Source: Atrina japonica (taxonomy: Eukaryota; Mollusca; Bivalvia; Pterioida; Pinnidae). Taken from it: DNA of 64,000 nucleotides. Shown here piece after piece: positions 1 through 13,500 of the stretch. The position numbers and the translations under genes are program-made. The stretch covers positions 52,276 through 116,275 of the forward strand of contig BROG01001151.1 of NCBI GenBank assembly GCA_030159075.1. The letters run 5' to 3'. Positions within the stretch are counted from its first letter, which is position 1. Each line of letters starts with the position of its first letter. The notes under the pieces are model-generated. The model was given only the letters and a program-made list of their open reading frames with translations, was not told the DNA's origin and made no database searches.

Positions 1-332
1 TGAGACTGGGAGTTCATACATGTACATATACCTGTCAATTCAGTTAATGTATTCCAGACTCAGGTACTAATTCCAATTTTGCAAACTATTGATTTTATTG
101 GCTTGTGTTTACAAGATATTCAATTTTGATTTGTTTATCAAAAAGGTGACCTACATCAGATCAATGGTACACACTCCCAGAAAAAAAAAAAAAAGTCTAG
201 GCAAATATTTCGGGAAAGTTTGACTGAAACATCAGTTTTCTTTCACTAAATGTTTCACAGATACAGAGAAAAGAGATTACCATGAATATACTACTCCAGA
301 AATAGATATAACATCTTATGCATTCTTTCCAG

Positions 333-508
333 GTTCTGTTGTGTCCACTCTATGTGATAAGGTCACACTTGCCAAGGTCACTTGTGGTTCACATGGAAAC
401 AACAAAGGTAAAAGAACATCACCAAATGGAAGTACCAGGACAAGGGAGAGAACTCCAACTTAAATGTTTGGGCGCTGACTTTACTCATTCACTTTCATTT
501 CAATTAAG
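333..508 (+). CDS. VPS13B: VPS13B exon a (adaptor-binding domain)
   Basis: Acceptor ttctttccag and donor aag|gtaagt. The exon enters in phase 0 and leaves two bases of a split codon. It encodes CPLYVIRSHLPRSLVVHME, the opening of a VPS13 adaptor-binding repeat (Pro-Leu-Tyr followed by a hydrophobic strand). An in-frame TAA at 309-311 rules out extension upstream. Confidence 0.85.
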
Positions 509-3500
509 GTAAGTTTTTTCCACATTGATATGAATTAATGATAATATATATAGAATAGCACATGGCAAAATCTGTATTGCCTCCAGCCCTTGGGCTAATA
601 TTGGACTCCAAGATTGATGTGGCATGTGATACAGAGTTTTTATTTATAGAATAACACATGGCAAAATCTGTATCGCCTACAGCCCTCTGGCTGATATTGG
701 AGTCACGGGTTGATATGACATGTGATAGAGAGTTTGTATTGTATTGTTTTTTTTCTACCCCCAGCATGAAAGGTCCGCTGGGAGCATCTAGTGTGGATCT
801 CATCTGTCTGTCTGTTTGTTTTTCTTGTCTTTAATTCCATCCCACTTACATATAAAGTGCAATATTTCAAGTTTGGATTGTAATACACTAACCAAACTTA
901 GACTACAAGTACATCTAAGGGTTGCTCACACTTCACTGGCATCACATGCCCCTGGGGGTAGGGTTGGGTCAAAATGTAGGACATTGCAATATTTAAAGTA
1001 TGCATATTATTTGCCAGCACAGAAATTTGTTGTGACCGGGGGCATTTGTTATCATATATTTTAAACCCTACTGGTAAATAGACAAGTAATGTAGCATAGA
1101 TTTTTATGCTATTACGACTTGCATCCCTTTATGGGAATTCCCATTTGGGCAGGTCTAAAATTAGAGAGTACACTTTACATTACTGTAGTGGTACACAATC
1201 GAGGTATTCCAAATAAACACACAAGAAGCATTCCAAATGGGGTGTGATAAAAGGTTAAAGGGTGTGATAAAGGCAGGTCTGATACAGAATATGCGATAAA
1301 TGGCATGTGCTGGCTCCTGTTTTGGAGGTGAAAAAAGCCTGTATTTTGTACTAAATATATATATATATATATATATATACATACTGTGTGAGTTATTTAA
1401 ACTGCTTAAATCAATGCAGAGAGATGTTTAATCTTTTGGTAATTATCTTTGGAAGTGGGGGAGTGGATACAAAAATTTATATCGCATCAGACAGGCATGA
1501 AAAATCAACACCATATGATATGGAGTTTTGCATGCTGATTTGATGCCTGATATGGATCATGCAGTTTATCCAATATCATACCATGCAAATATTACATATC
1601 AAGAACTAAGTATATGATATATGCCTAGAATATCGCAGATATAAGCTCTGGCTATCTAACATCTCGTAATTCCTTGATTATCATTACTTTATTTCCTGCA
1701 GCCAAGGAATTGAAAAGTCTACATCAGCCGTTACGTTGTCAGCCGGTCTGATAGATCAGGTGGAAAGAACGAAGATAGAAAACGTAGATGTGGAATGCCT
1801 CACAACAATGTGGAAAAAATCTTCAGCGGAAACTTGGCCGTACTGTTTCTCAGAAAAAATGAAGTAAGTTTTTATTTGACTGCTACAGAAATGGATACAA
1901 CAAAATTTAATTTATTTTACTAGTCAGTCATTTTGAAGTGTTTTTCATTCAGTTATAGTCCAGTTTACATAACTTGGCGTTGCCAAGAAACCTTTTGATT
2001 ATCATATGGATGATTCTACTCACTCTTTGAAAATGAAAAGCTTCAGAGAAAACATTTTATTATTTTTCATTGCATTCTGATAGGTATGGTGAAAAGTATG
2101 GACCATTACTCTGGTCAGTGATATTTCAATGTCCTTTAGCTTTATTACCAATCTTTTTAGGGAGGTGGTCTTTATATAGAGGTTGATTTGTACACAAATG
2201 GTGCTATTGGGGACAGCAAAAAAACAGTATGTGACCAGGTGGTCTTTATACACAGATGGTCGCTAAAGCAGGTTTTACTGTATATTGATTTTACTGTATC
2301 TATTGTTCACATTGTTTATCTGTCCTTAATACTGAGGATCAGGCATAATGTATGACTTGACTCATAATGGCATAATGCATCCAAAACAGGAAGATTTTCT
2401 AAGTAAGTTTAAGCTTACATTGATTGTTCCATTTCCACAGATAAAGGGTGAAAAATATGTAGTAGTCCTGAGACGGGTATATGTGTCAGGAGAGGGGCGG
2501 GGGTTGTTAAAGTTTAGTAATTGCTCACCATTCACTATATTATGGATTCACAGTTAGTGGATATTTACCGATTCATTAATATTCTCAGAATGCTTACAAT
2601 TTTTAGTATCAAGATATTTGTCAGTGTATTCTGTGTGTGTGTAATTTTGTTTGTTTGTTTGTTTTTCGCATGTGGTGTAAGTTAATTTATTCCTTTCTCT
2701 TTCTATTACAGAGATCAGGACTGTGTGGATTCAGATACACTTTCTCCTGGCTCAAGCGATGAACATACCACCACACAAAACTCCAACACACTCGAGACTG
2801 TGCTTTCACAGCCGAGCTTGAATTTGCATATCAACTTATCTGAATACTGGCCTGAATGTAGCACTCTGCTGATTGATGTATATCCATGGTGTTTGATGTC
2901 AAATCAGAGTGACGTTGATCTGATCGTCATAGAAACTAATGGCACAACATGGCAACTGCCTTCTGGGAAAACATTTACTCCACCTAAATTTGATGTAAGT
3001 GTTGAGATATTGTTGTAATCATTCATATGTTGACAGATGTGGTGTCAGTTTTGTGTCTCCATAGATTTTTCATGTAAGGTACACATTAATTGTCATAGGT
3101 GTGACCCTCGTTTGACTCTTATTTCAAGAGTTATTTCCCCTTTTTGTTGGCTGCTTTCAGTGGTCTGGAGTAGAGGGTTCAACTCTCAAGTTGAAGATTC
3201 AGGGATAAGATTCCTACAGGGTATAGGTCATACCAGACTATTAATTAGTCATGACTTTTCCTTGGCCAAGTGCTTGGCGTACAAAATTAAAGTCACAGGT
3301 CTCTCTAATGAGTCTTCAAACTGAGGTTCTGTGTTGTGGCAGACACACCACACAAAAGAACCCTCACTGCATTGGTGCCAGTCTGTATCACAAGTCAAAA
3401 TCTGTGGCACTTCACCTAAAGCTGGTGACATCTCTGTATAAGTGAAAAATTCTTGGCATGATGTACAACAAGAATCAAACAGCCAAACTTTTGTTGTTAT

Positions 3501-6500
3501 GTGCAGAGTATAGGAGCTATCACTTGGTCTAGGATTTCACAACCGATGGTGATTGTAATTTGTCTGAAGACTTAAAGCTACTATGAATTATGCAGCTAAT
3601 TACACAGCATTATCAAGTCAGTTAAAAAAAGGATAGTGCTATACAGTTAAACTTGTCTTGGAACAGGCAAAGGTAGCTGTTATACAAAGATGGCTTTTAT
3701 AATGTAGCTGTTATACAAAGATGACTTTTATAACATAAAAAGATGTATATTCATTATAAAATTGTTAACAAAGGTTATGGTCAAATGGCCTTTATAGACA
3801 GGTGCCCTTTATGGAAAGGTGGCTTTTAGTACAAGTTTGGCTGTATATGCATACAATGTTGAGACATGTGAATCCAATTTTTGTAGAAGTAATATTTTTT
3901 CAGTAGTGTTCATTTCAAACACCATCGTCATTACTATTGGCACCATCATCGTCATTAAGTCAAATCATTGGCAGGATTGCAAAAGAAATACTGGTCAATG
4001 AAATGACGTATCTGTCTGTTCATCTGTCCGTGCCTCTGTCTATCCCTCTGTGTCCATCTGTCTGCATTAACAGTTAGGTTTAGCTATTGGTTAAAGCTTT
4101 GTTGAGCATGTTGTGAAAATCAAGTTGTAACTTCACATATTGGTAGAACATGTTGAGTATGGACTTCACATTTTACCCCAACTTTCACCTCTGACCTTGA
4201 AAGTTAAATTCCAATATTATAATTATTGTTACTATGATTATAATTATCATAATTAGTAGTAGTAGTAGTAGTAGTAACAGTAGTAGTAGTAGTAGTAGTA
4301 TCAGTATCACATGCTATTATTAACATTTTTATCATCATTTTTATCAGAATCATTAAAATTATTATTACTATTATTATCTTATTTAATACATTAAATATAT
4401 GTTAACAGGATACGTTTAAACTCGCACTTATACATGATGGCAACTTACACGAGACATCAGTGATACCGTTGTCTGAGGAGGAAGTGGATCTACAGAGATA
4501 CCGACCTGACAAAGGGAAAACATTATATTTAGATGGCTATGTGCAGACAAAAATAGACGTCAAATCGGAAGGAAAACACACGGTAAATGTGGTTTATTAC
4601 TCACATTATTTGGTACAAAGTCATGAAAATATGAATTAACAAAGTATATTTGAATGATTGAAACCTAAAAAGTTTAAACTTGAAGTATAAATTTTATTTT
4701 AAAATGATTAAATTTGTCACGTGGGAGGAAACCAAGGGCACCCAGAGAAAAACCCATGTGTCCAACTTGTTGACTTATCATTTTCAGGTTAATTTTTGGT
4801 CTTAATGATTTGATTATCTCCCTTGTTACACTGAAGTTACAGTTTTATACTTTGTTACCTCCCTTCCATTAATTTCAGGTCTATATGTAACCTGATTAGT
4901 CCAATTGTTGTATTTTGTACACTTGGATTACTACATAAACACCTGAATTCATACACAATCAGAACCCGTCAACTGGAAGAAATTTTTACTGTGCTAGATT
5001 TTGATGTCATAGTAATTTATGTCAGAATATTATGACGTTGTATAGGCTACTGGTTTTTTTTTTTTTTTTTTTTAAATAATTGGTCAATGAAAGTTTTGAT
5101 TTATCATAACCAGTCAGTAGACCTATCATTCATTAGCAGCATATGTTTAATATATTTTGTTTGTTTGTTTGTTTGTTTTTTTAATTCAAACATATATTTA
5201 TCCTTGATAGCTAGCGATATCCACATGTGTTCATTGTTTATTGTTGTTTAACGTCCCACTCAATAATCTATCCCTCATGTGGAGACATCACCATTGCCGA
5301 TGAATTGCTTCAAATTTTGACCTATGCTCAGCACTTACAGCCATTGAGCAGTGAGGGTTCTTTAAAATGCTGTGACACGAGACATCGGTTTTTACTGTCC
5401 CATCCGAAGGACAGGAAACCAACCTGCCGCCAGCTGGACTAAAACTCATGACCTCACAATCAAGAGTCTAGCGTGCTACCGACTGAGCCAGGTCGGCTCT
5501 CAATATTTTTAAACAAACAGGTGATTGAAGGAAATCACAACTGTGTACTCTTTAAGTTGTTACGTGCGATTAGTCCAAAATATTTGTATTGGGAGTGACA
5601 CGTTTTATCAATACTTTGTCTTCAAGCCCTCAAGAGGACCCTGGCCATTAGAGGGCACTGTAATTATTCGAGTTAGTCTAGTCTAGTCTTTATATTGCTT
5701 AGTTTTCAAGTCCAATTAATTGCATTATCTTCCTTGTTAATGTTCCTCCCTTTGTTCTATTTCAGGTTTATTTCCTGACCCTACAGTCCACTGTGAAGGA
5801 CAAGATGAGGATTATAACAATAAGAGAGACTTACTGTGTCACTAATTTCTGCTCCACTCTCATGGCAACTTTACATTGCATTCCATTGACACAGAAAAAG
5901 GTTTGCATTTGTTTTTAGCTCAAAAAACAAGAAAGTCTGAACTACCAACTTAAATTTTTTAGGCAGTTTTGCCCACTTTTTTGTAAAAAAATTTGCAATT
6001 TTTACAAATTTAGATATCAAGCTAGAAAATTGCCTACTGACTAACCCACCAAATATTTAAATATTTTCAAAATATATTTTTAAAATTTTACTTCCATAAA
6101 GCTCTTAATGGCCCCATGTGAATCACTTGATGTTCTTTGTATAATTGTAAAGGTATGTGTTTTTTTGTTGTCTTTTTTTTTTTTTTTTTTTTTTGATAAC
6201 TTAATTATTAATTTTATATTGTGTGTATATAATATCTTTGCAGGTTAATGCATCTCATAATTCCAGTGTGAACATTCCAAGTCATACTTCCTGTAAAGCA
6301 GGTCAAAGTGACATTTATTCTCTGTTGTGTTGGAAAGTGGCTGGTGGTAACCTTGACAACAAACCACCAGATCAAGAGGTGACATATGTGAATTACATAT
6401 CTCTAAAATTTGCAGAATTACAGAAGCATTCAAAAATAGATAATGATCACTCTGCAGATAATGGTGATCTAGTATCTGATTGGTCACTTCCAACAAGACT

Positions 6501-9500
6501 TATAGCCAATGAAGCTGGTTCAAGAGTCACAATGGCTGTGCCACTCAGAAATGGCTTTTTGCAGACTAAACCAGTTTGTATAACAGGTTTCACAAGGAAT
6601 GGTGTCGTCTACTACACAATCAGATATGACAGATCTCCGGTTTGTTTGTTGCACAACAAAACATCATATCCAGTCATCTATGGTCATCAAAATCCTTCTG
6701 TCATTGCTACCAGTAAGTTTGTCTCTCTTGTTGGAAATATCACACATTGTTTTCATTTTTATCACGCTATTTTACACCGTTAAATTTATTTTTATGTATT
6801 ACTCATCTTTAAATGGCTACGTTTGATGGTCAAGTGGTAGAGCAATTGACTTGCAAGCAAAAGGTTCATGGTTCAACTCCTAGTACCAGGTAATATCTTG
6901 GACTTTGGCAGACAGAGTAGCTTAGTTGGAAGAGCAACAGATCTTCATCATGAAGGTTCCTGTTTTGATACCCAGTCGTGCCTGATTTTCAGAGGTGAAA
7001 TTTCATCTCCAGTCCGCACAGCTCTATGCCTAGATAGAGAATAAATGGTCTAGGATGTGCTGTTTGATTACCTTGGTCAAATTATACAAGTGTAATGGCA
7101 GTTGGAAATATGGACCACTAAAGCAAGGACATAAACACACACACACACTAAACATCTCTCTCCCTACCTCATGTGGATGAGTGTCAAGGGCTTTAAGTAG
7201 TCATGTCGTTCTTTAGATCAACCATGGCAAGCAAGCATCTTGGACTTTGGAAAAAATGTAATGATTGTCCCTTGCTGAGCATATCAGCATAAGATATGAA
7301 AACCATGCATCTTTTAGATAGGACCTAAAACAGGTCCAGTGTCAGGACTTTGGTGTTGGTCCATAGTACAGGTCATATTTAGTGGCACTTCACCTGTAGC
7401 TGTAGAACAGGTCAAATTTAGTGGCACTTCACCTATAGCACAGGTCAAATTTAGTGGCACTTCACCTATAACTGTAATATGCTACAGGTATAGTCGCACT
7501 TCACCTATAACTGGTGAAGTCACCGTCTAAATGAGGAATTCATGACTATGCTTATTATTAATTGTAGTGCCACCTAAAACAAAGATCAGGGATTGGGTTG
7601 GGAGTTTTTGATTAGGCTTGTCCCAGTCTCTATATGTATCTGTCAGAAGCCTTATCTTCATGTATACAGCATGTGTACAAATATTGTAGATTTGGTACAT
7701 TGATATTGTGATCCAGGCCTTTTTCTGTAGATCCCACGGGGCCGAAATTTGTCCCTATTCTCTATGCAAAATACATGAATTTTTACCCAATTTGATGAAA
7801 TAATTTCCAATATGGTGTACAGACTGTGACTGTAATGAAAAATGGATTATTTCTGGGGGAAATACATTGAAAAAAGAGAATCCATTGCATGTGGATTTAC
7901 ATGTGTTCTAACTATTTTTCTCAATTTGACACATATTCACATTAAATTTCCCAAATTGTGTTGCCAATGGCATTTTCCCAAAATTGGCAGAAAAAGGCCT
8001 GTGATGAGTATAATAAGTTACAGAAAAAAATGGACACAAATTCTACAGTATTGCCATAGGTATTGGTGATCTTGGGACAAGTGATAATATAATGATCTTA
8101 TGTCTGCGAGTTCCACAGATCACCACCAAGCTGAAGTTGAGGAGCTTAAAAGGCAACCACATGCACCTGTTTATTATACTCGAATCATTTGGGGTCTGTG
8201 TTATATGTGTTCTTCCAAGGAAAGCAACTGTATCTACATGTATGTATATTACAATATCTGTTCTTTAACAATGGCTCATGTCTTTTCAGGTGTACATATC
8301 CAAGAGGAAACAGAACTTATTAATGGCCTACCAACTTTACATTCCTATTGTAATACGTTTTACACTCCAGCCATAATCAATGAAAAATTCCCTGATTCTG
8401 TTGGTGACAGAAAATTACCCAAAATGGCTTTTGGTATAGATCCAAGTCAGCTAAGTGCTTCATCAAAGGATGCATCAGGAACACTCCCTAATATACATTG
8501 GAGTGCTCCGGTGGACATAAATGCTGATATGGAATGTTTTGTGCCTATCCCAGAGTGCATTGACATTAAGGTTAAAGTTCAAAATATTGCCATGGTAACT
8601 CATGTCACAGTAGAACCTATAAGCAAAGCTGAAGTATCTGCAAAAGAAGTGAGAAGTCGAATAAGTGGAAAAGATACTGTTACCATGACAATGCCAAAGG
8701 AGAAAGTTGCATCAGAAAATCTTTCTGGTGAAAATATAAATCCATCGGAATTAAGTCATGTGACTCCTCGGGAGGTAAAAAAAGATGTCAAAAAATCGCC
8801 CACTGTGCAGTTTTGTGTTGGACTGCATTTCCAGCATTTGTGTTTTGTACTTCAAGATGAAACATCTTCTGCAGAGGAGATTATGGAGATTTTACAGATA
8901 ACAGTTGACGACCTCTTTCTTGGACATTTGCCCTCCTCAAAGAAACATTCTGCTGACCAAGATCAGCATACTTGTCTGTCAGTGTGTGTGGGAAACTTGC
9001 AAATAGATAACCAACAGTACTTTACCCGCGGGCTGTACGACTTTCCTGTTTTACTCATCTGCCAAGAGTCTGTAGCTAAATCAAAAGGCCAAGGTCCAGA
9101 TGTACAAGGCTTGAATGTGATAGAAAAGTTAGCTGTGATAAAATCGTTTAGTTTCGCTCATGTTCAGATCGTCATGGAGACGGATTGTCTTGGAAACTCT
9201 GTGATAAAATCTTTAGAGATAGGTACCCAACCAGCCGCTGTGAATCTGGATGACAATTTTGTCTTTCGAATACTGAAAGAGATTGAAGGCCTTATTCCAA
9301 CAAAACTGTCATATTCCAAACATATGTACCCAGGGGTCAAAACTCTACCAAAGTCTTTCAAATCATTGTCTGCAGCATCTTGTGATCCAATCAAAATTGG
9401 ACATCTCTGTGTTCATCCAATGTCTATGTTATTCAGTGTTCATGCATCACTCAAAGTATTTATAGCATCTGACCGTACCCCGCTGTCATTCGGGAAGTTC

Positions 9501-10464
9501 GACAAGAAGGAAGTTTGCACAACAACCCATCATTTAGTTCGAGTGCTAGCTATGCATTATGCGTCAGGTGCCCTGTTTAGAGCAGGTATGTTTTCATTTG
9601 TGTCTGTTCATTAGGTAATTAAAAGTAAGCATTAAGTTACTAAGGAGGCCCCAAATAATATTTACGGTACTGTACCTATACTTTTAAGTGGCAGATGTAG
9701 GGCCTCTCAAGAGAGGTTTCATTGTATATACATGAAATCCAAGTGAAATGATAAACATAACGTTCATACTAGAACACAATAGTGATGGGGGGAGGGGGGG
9801 GGGGGGTGGGGGTGCTCTGAGGCCGATTGGATAGTATGTCACTTTTTAAACCATGAAGTCCCTCACCTCTTGTCAGCACAGGATTTAGCCTTGTTGGAAC
9901 CTAAACTAATTTTGTGAGAAAGTTTGTTAGTTTACATGTGGAAGTTCAGTGTTCTCTTTGCAGGTAAATTGTAACTGGGTTTTCTCTTCCATTAAAAAAT
10001 TCTGGCACCCACCATATAACTGAAAAGTTGTTAAATGTGGCATAAAAAACAAAAACAAAACAAGAACTAGTGATAACAGAGAACATCTACATGTGTAAAG
10101 TCATCTTAGTTTTAATTAATTTGTTTGATTTAAAATTCTTGTTACATTCATGTGTCAGTGATATAAGCAAACTTTTTCATGATATTACATCATGTTACTA
10201 CAAATGTATAGATGGATGTGTATTACATCATGTTGCTAAAGATGGACATATATTTCCAAATTTTGTATTCCTTTAAGGCATTGTTGTTGGTTCATTGGAG
10301 ATTCTGGGAAATCCCACTGGACTTGTTCGCAGTATAGGGACTGGAGTTGCAGACCTCATTAAAATGCCCTATTCTGGTCTGACAAAGGGTCCAGGAGCAT
10401 TTGTATCTGGAATTTCAAGTGGAATGTCTTCATTTGCCAGAAATATTTCCTCGGGTAAATATCA

Positions 10465-10541
<77 letters not shown>

Positions 10542-13500
10542 GTTTGTGCAATATCAACACACAGTTTAACATAAAACTAAAACTTTCTTTGTTATGTTGA
10601 GAGTGGTCAGACCATCCCGCCATGAATTCTCTCACCTCGGGGCCTTACACCATAAAACTTAAGAATTACTTAAGTCTAAACATTTTACTTAACTTTGGCT
10701 AATCCTGTAATCTGATTGGCTGAGCAGGCAAAGTTGAGAAAATTCTCAGACTTGAGTAAATTCTCAACGTTCATGGTGCGGTGCCCTGGTCAACACAGGT
10801 TTGTGTCCTGCTGGAACCTAAGCTGAGTTTTGTGAGAAAGTTTGCCACTTTACTTGTGGAAGGCCGGTGTTCTCTTCCTGTGTACATTGTAACCGGTTTC
10901 TCTCCTCCACCAATAAAAATTGCTGCCACCATATCACTGAAAAACTGTTGAGTGTGGCATACAACACCACTAAATTTAAACAAAAAAATTACTGTTTACA
11001 GGAATGATAACATCGGTTACAAAATTCGCCTCTAGTGTGTCTAGAAATATGGATCGATTGTCGTTGGATGATTCTCACAAGGTGAGACAGGAAGAGAGAC
11101 GGAGACAACAACCTGATGGAATTTCCAGTGGCTTGAAGCAAGGTCTTACGGGATTCGGGATGAGCTTGTTAGGTAAGAGATTGTTGTGAAAAATGATCGG
11201 TGCTCTCATACATGTACACATACATATATACACACATACACACTTTACATTACAATTCTTTATTGCTTAAGGTACAACATCTTCATACTGTATACAAATG
11301 ATTGTGATGTAATATACAGGTAAATTGTGTTTCAATAGTGTAACGCTACACACATACAAACATACATGTTTAAAGAAATACAATCACACACACACACACA
11401 CTATCAGAACATGCAGACATCCGACACACACAAACACAAGCAGGAAATGAGAGCAACTCATTTCTAAAACACACAGTGAAAGACACATTCAAAAACAAAC
11501 AAACATTGAGAAAATACAGAGACACATTAAGACACACACAAACAATGGACACACACAGCATGTACAGACACACACAAACAATGGACACACACAGCATGTA
11601 CAGACACACACAAACAATGGACACACACAAACAATGGACACACACAGCATGTACAGACACACACAAACAATGGACACACACAGCATGTACAGACACACAC
11701 AAACAATAGACACACACAACATGTACAGACACACACAAACAATGGACACACAAATGTACAGACACACACAAACAATGGACACACACAGCATGTACAGACA
11801 CACACAAACAATGGACACACAGCATGTACAGACACACACAAACAATGGACACACACAGCATGTACACACACAATGGACACACACATTTAGACACACACTT
11901 GTAAGACACACACACACACACACACAAACAGACTCATGTACAGACACACACAAACAATGGACAACACAGCAAACATCACACACAAACACACGACAACCAG
12001 CATTACAGACACACACCATCACATGGACACACACAGCATGTACAGACACACACACACACACACAACATGACACACACAGACACAGACACACAGCATGTTC
12101 ACACACACATACAGACACACACAGCATGTAAGTCAATAGACATTTGCATGTACAGTTCAAACTTGGACACACACAGCATGTACAGACACACACAAACAAT
12201 GGCATAATTGACAAACAATGGACACACACAATGTACAGACTAATGGACACAGCATGTACAGACACACACAAACAATGGACACACACAAACAATGGACACA
12301 CACAGCATTTATGTTCTTATGTACGACACACACAAACAATGGACACTCATGTACAGACACATAAACATGGACACACAAACAGACAACACAAACAAACACA
12401 CGCATGTATATAGGCATGAGAACACACAAACAATGGACACACAGTGCAGACACACACAAACAATGGACACACACAAACAATGGACACAATGCATTACAGA
12501 CACACACAAACAATAGACACACACAACATACAGACACTTCAAACAATGGACAATCCAGCATGTACAGACACACACAAACAATGGACACACAGCATGTACA
12601 GACACACACAAACAATGGACACACACAGCATGTACAGACACACACAAACAATGGACACACACAGCATGTACAGACACACACAAACAATGGACACACACAA
12701 CATGTAGGACACACATGCATAAACAGCAATGGACACACAGCATTACGATTGGACACACACAACATGTACAGACACACACAAACAATAGACACACACAACA
12801 TGTACAGACACACACAAACAATGGACACACAGCATGTAATAAAAGTATGTAACAGACACACACAAACATACACACACAACTGTACAGGTGGACAACATGT
12901 TACACACACAAACAATAGACAGCCAATACAGACACACACAAACAATAGGACACACAGTACAGACACAACAAACGACAACAACATGTGACACACACAAACA
13001 ATGGACACACAGCATGTAACACAAACAATGGACACACACACACATGTACAGAAACAGTGACACACACTCTGTGACACACCAAACAATGACAAATGTACAG
13101 ACACACACAAATGGACTCATGTACAGACACACACAAATCAATGGACATCACACATATGTATTTGACACACACAAAACAATGGACACACAACAGTACAGGT
13201 TACACAAACATGGACACTCTGTACATCACAAACAATGGACACACAGCATGTACAGACACACACAAACAATGGACACACACAGCATGTACAGCAAAATGGA
13301 CACACACAGTTTACAGACACACAAACAATGGACACACACTGCATTACAGACACACAAACAATTTTACATTACGTACAATGGACAAACAGTGTACAGCAAA
13401 CAATGGGCACCACACAGCATGTACAGACACACACAAACAATGGACACACACAACATGTACAGACACACACAAACAATGGACACACACACATGTACAGACA

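Noticed and set aside
263..332. Open stretch just before VPS13B exon a (reads EKRDYHEYTTPEIDI)
   Set aside because: It is in a different frame from the conserved exon, has no donor before the exon, and the conserved frame has a stop at 309-311.
6822..6897. tRNA gene
   Set aside because: A and B boxes are present, but the acceptor stem does not pair and a SINE body follows. The same holds for the heads at 5502, 38235, 49955 and 58312.
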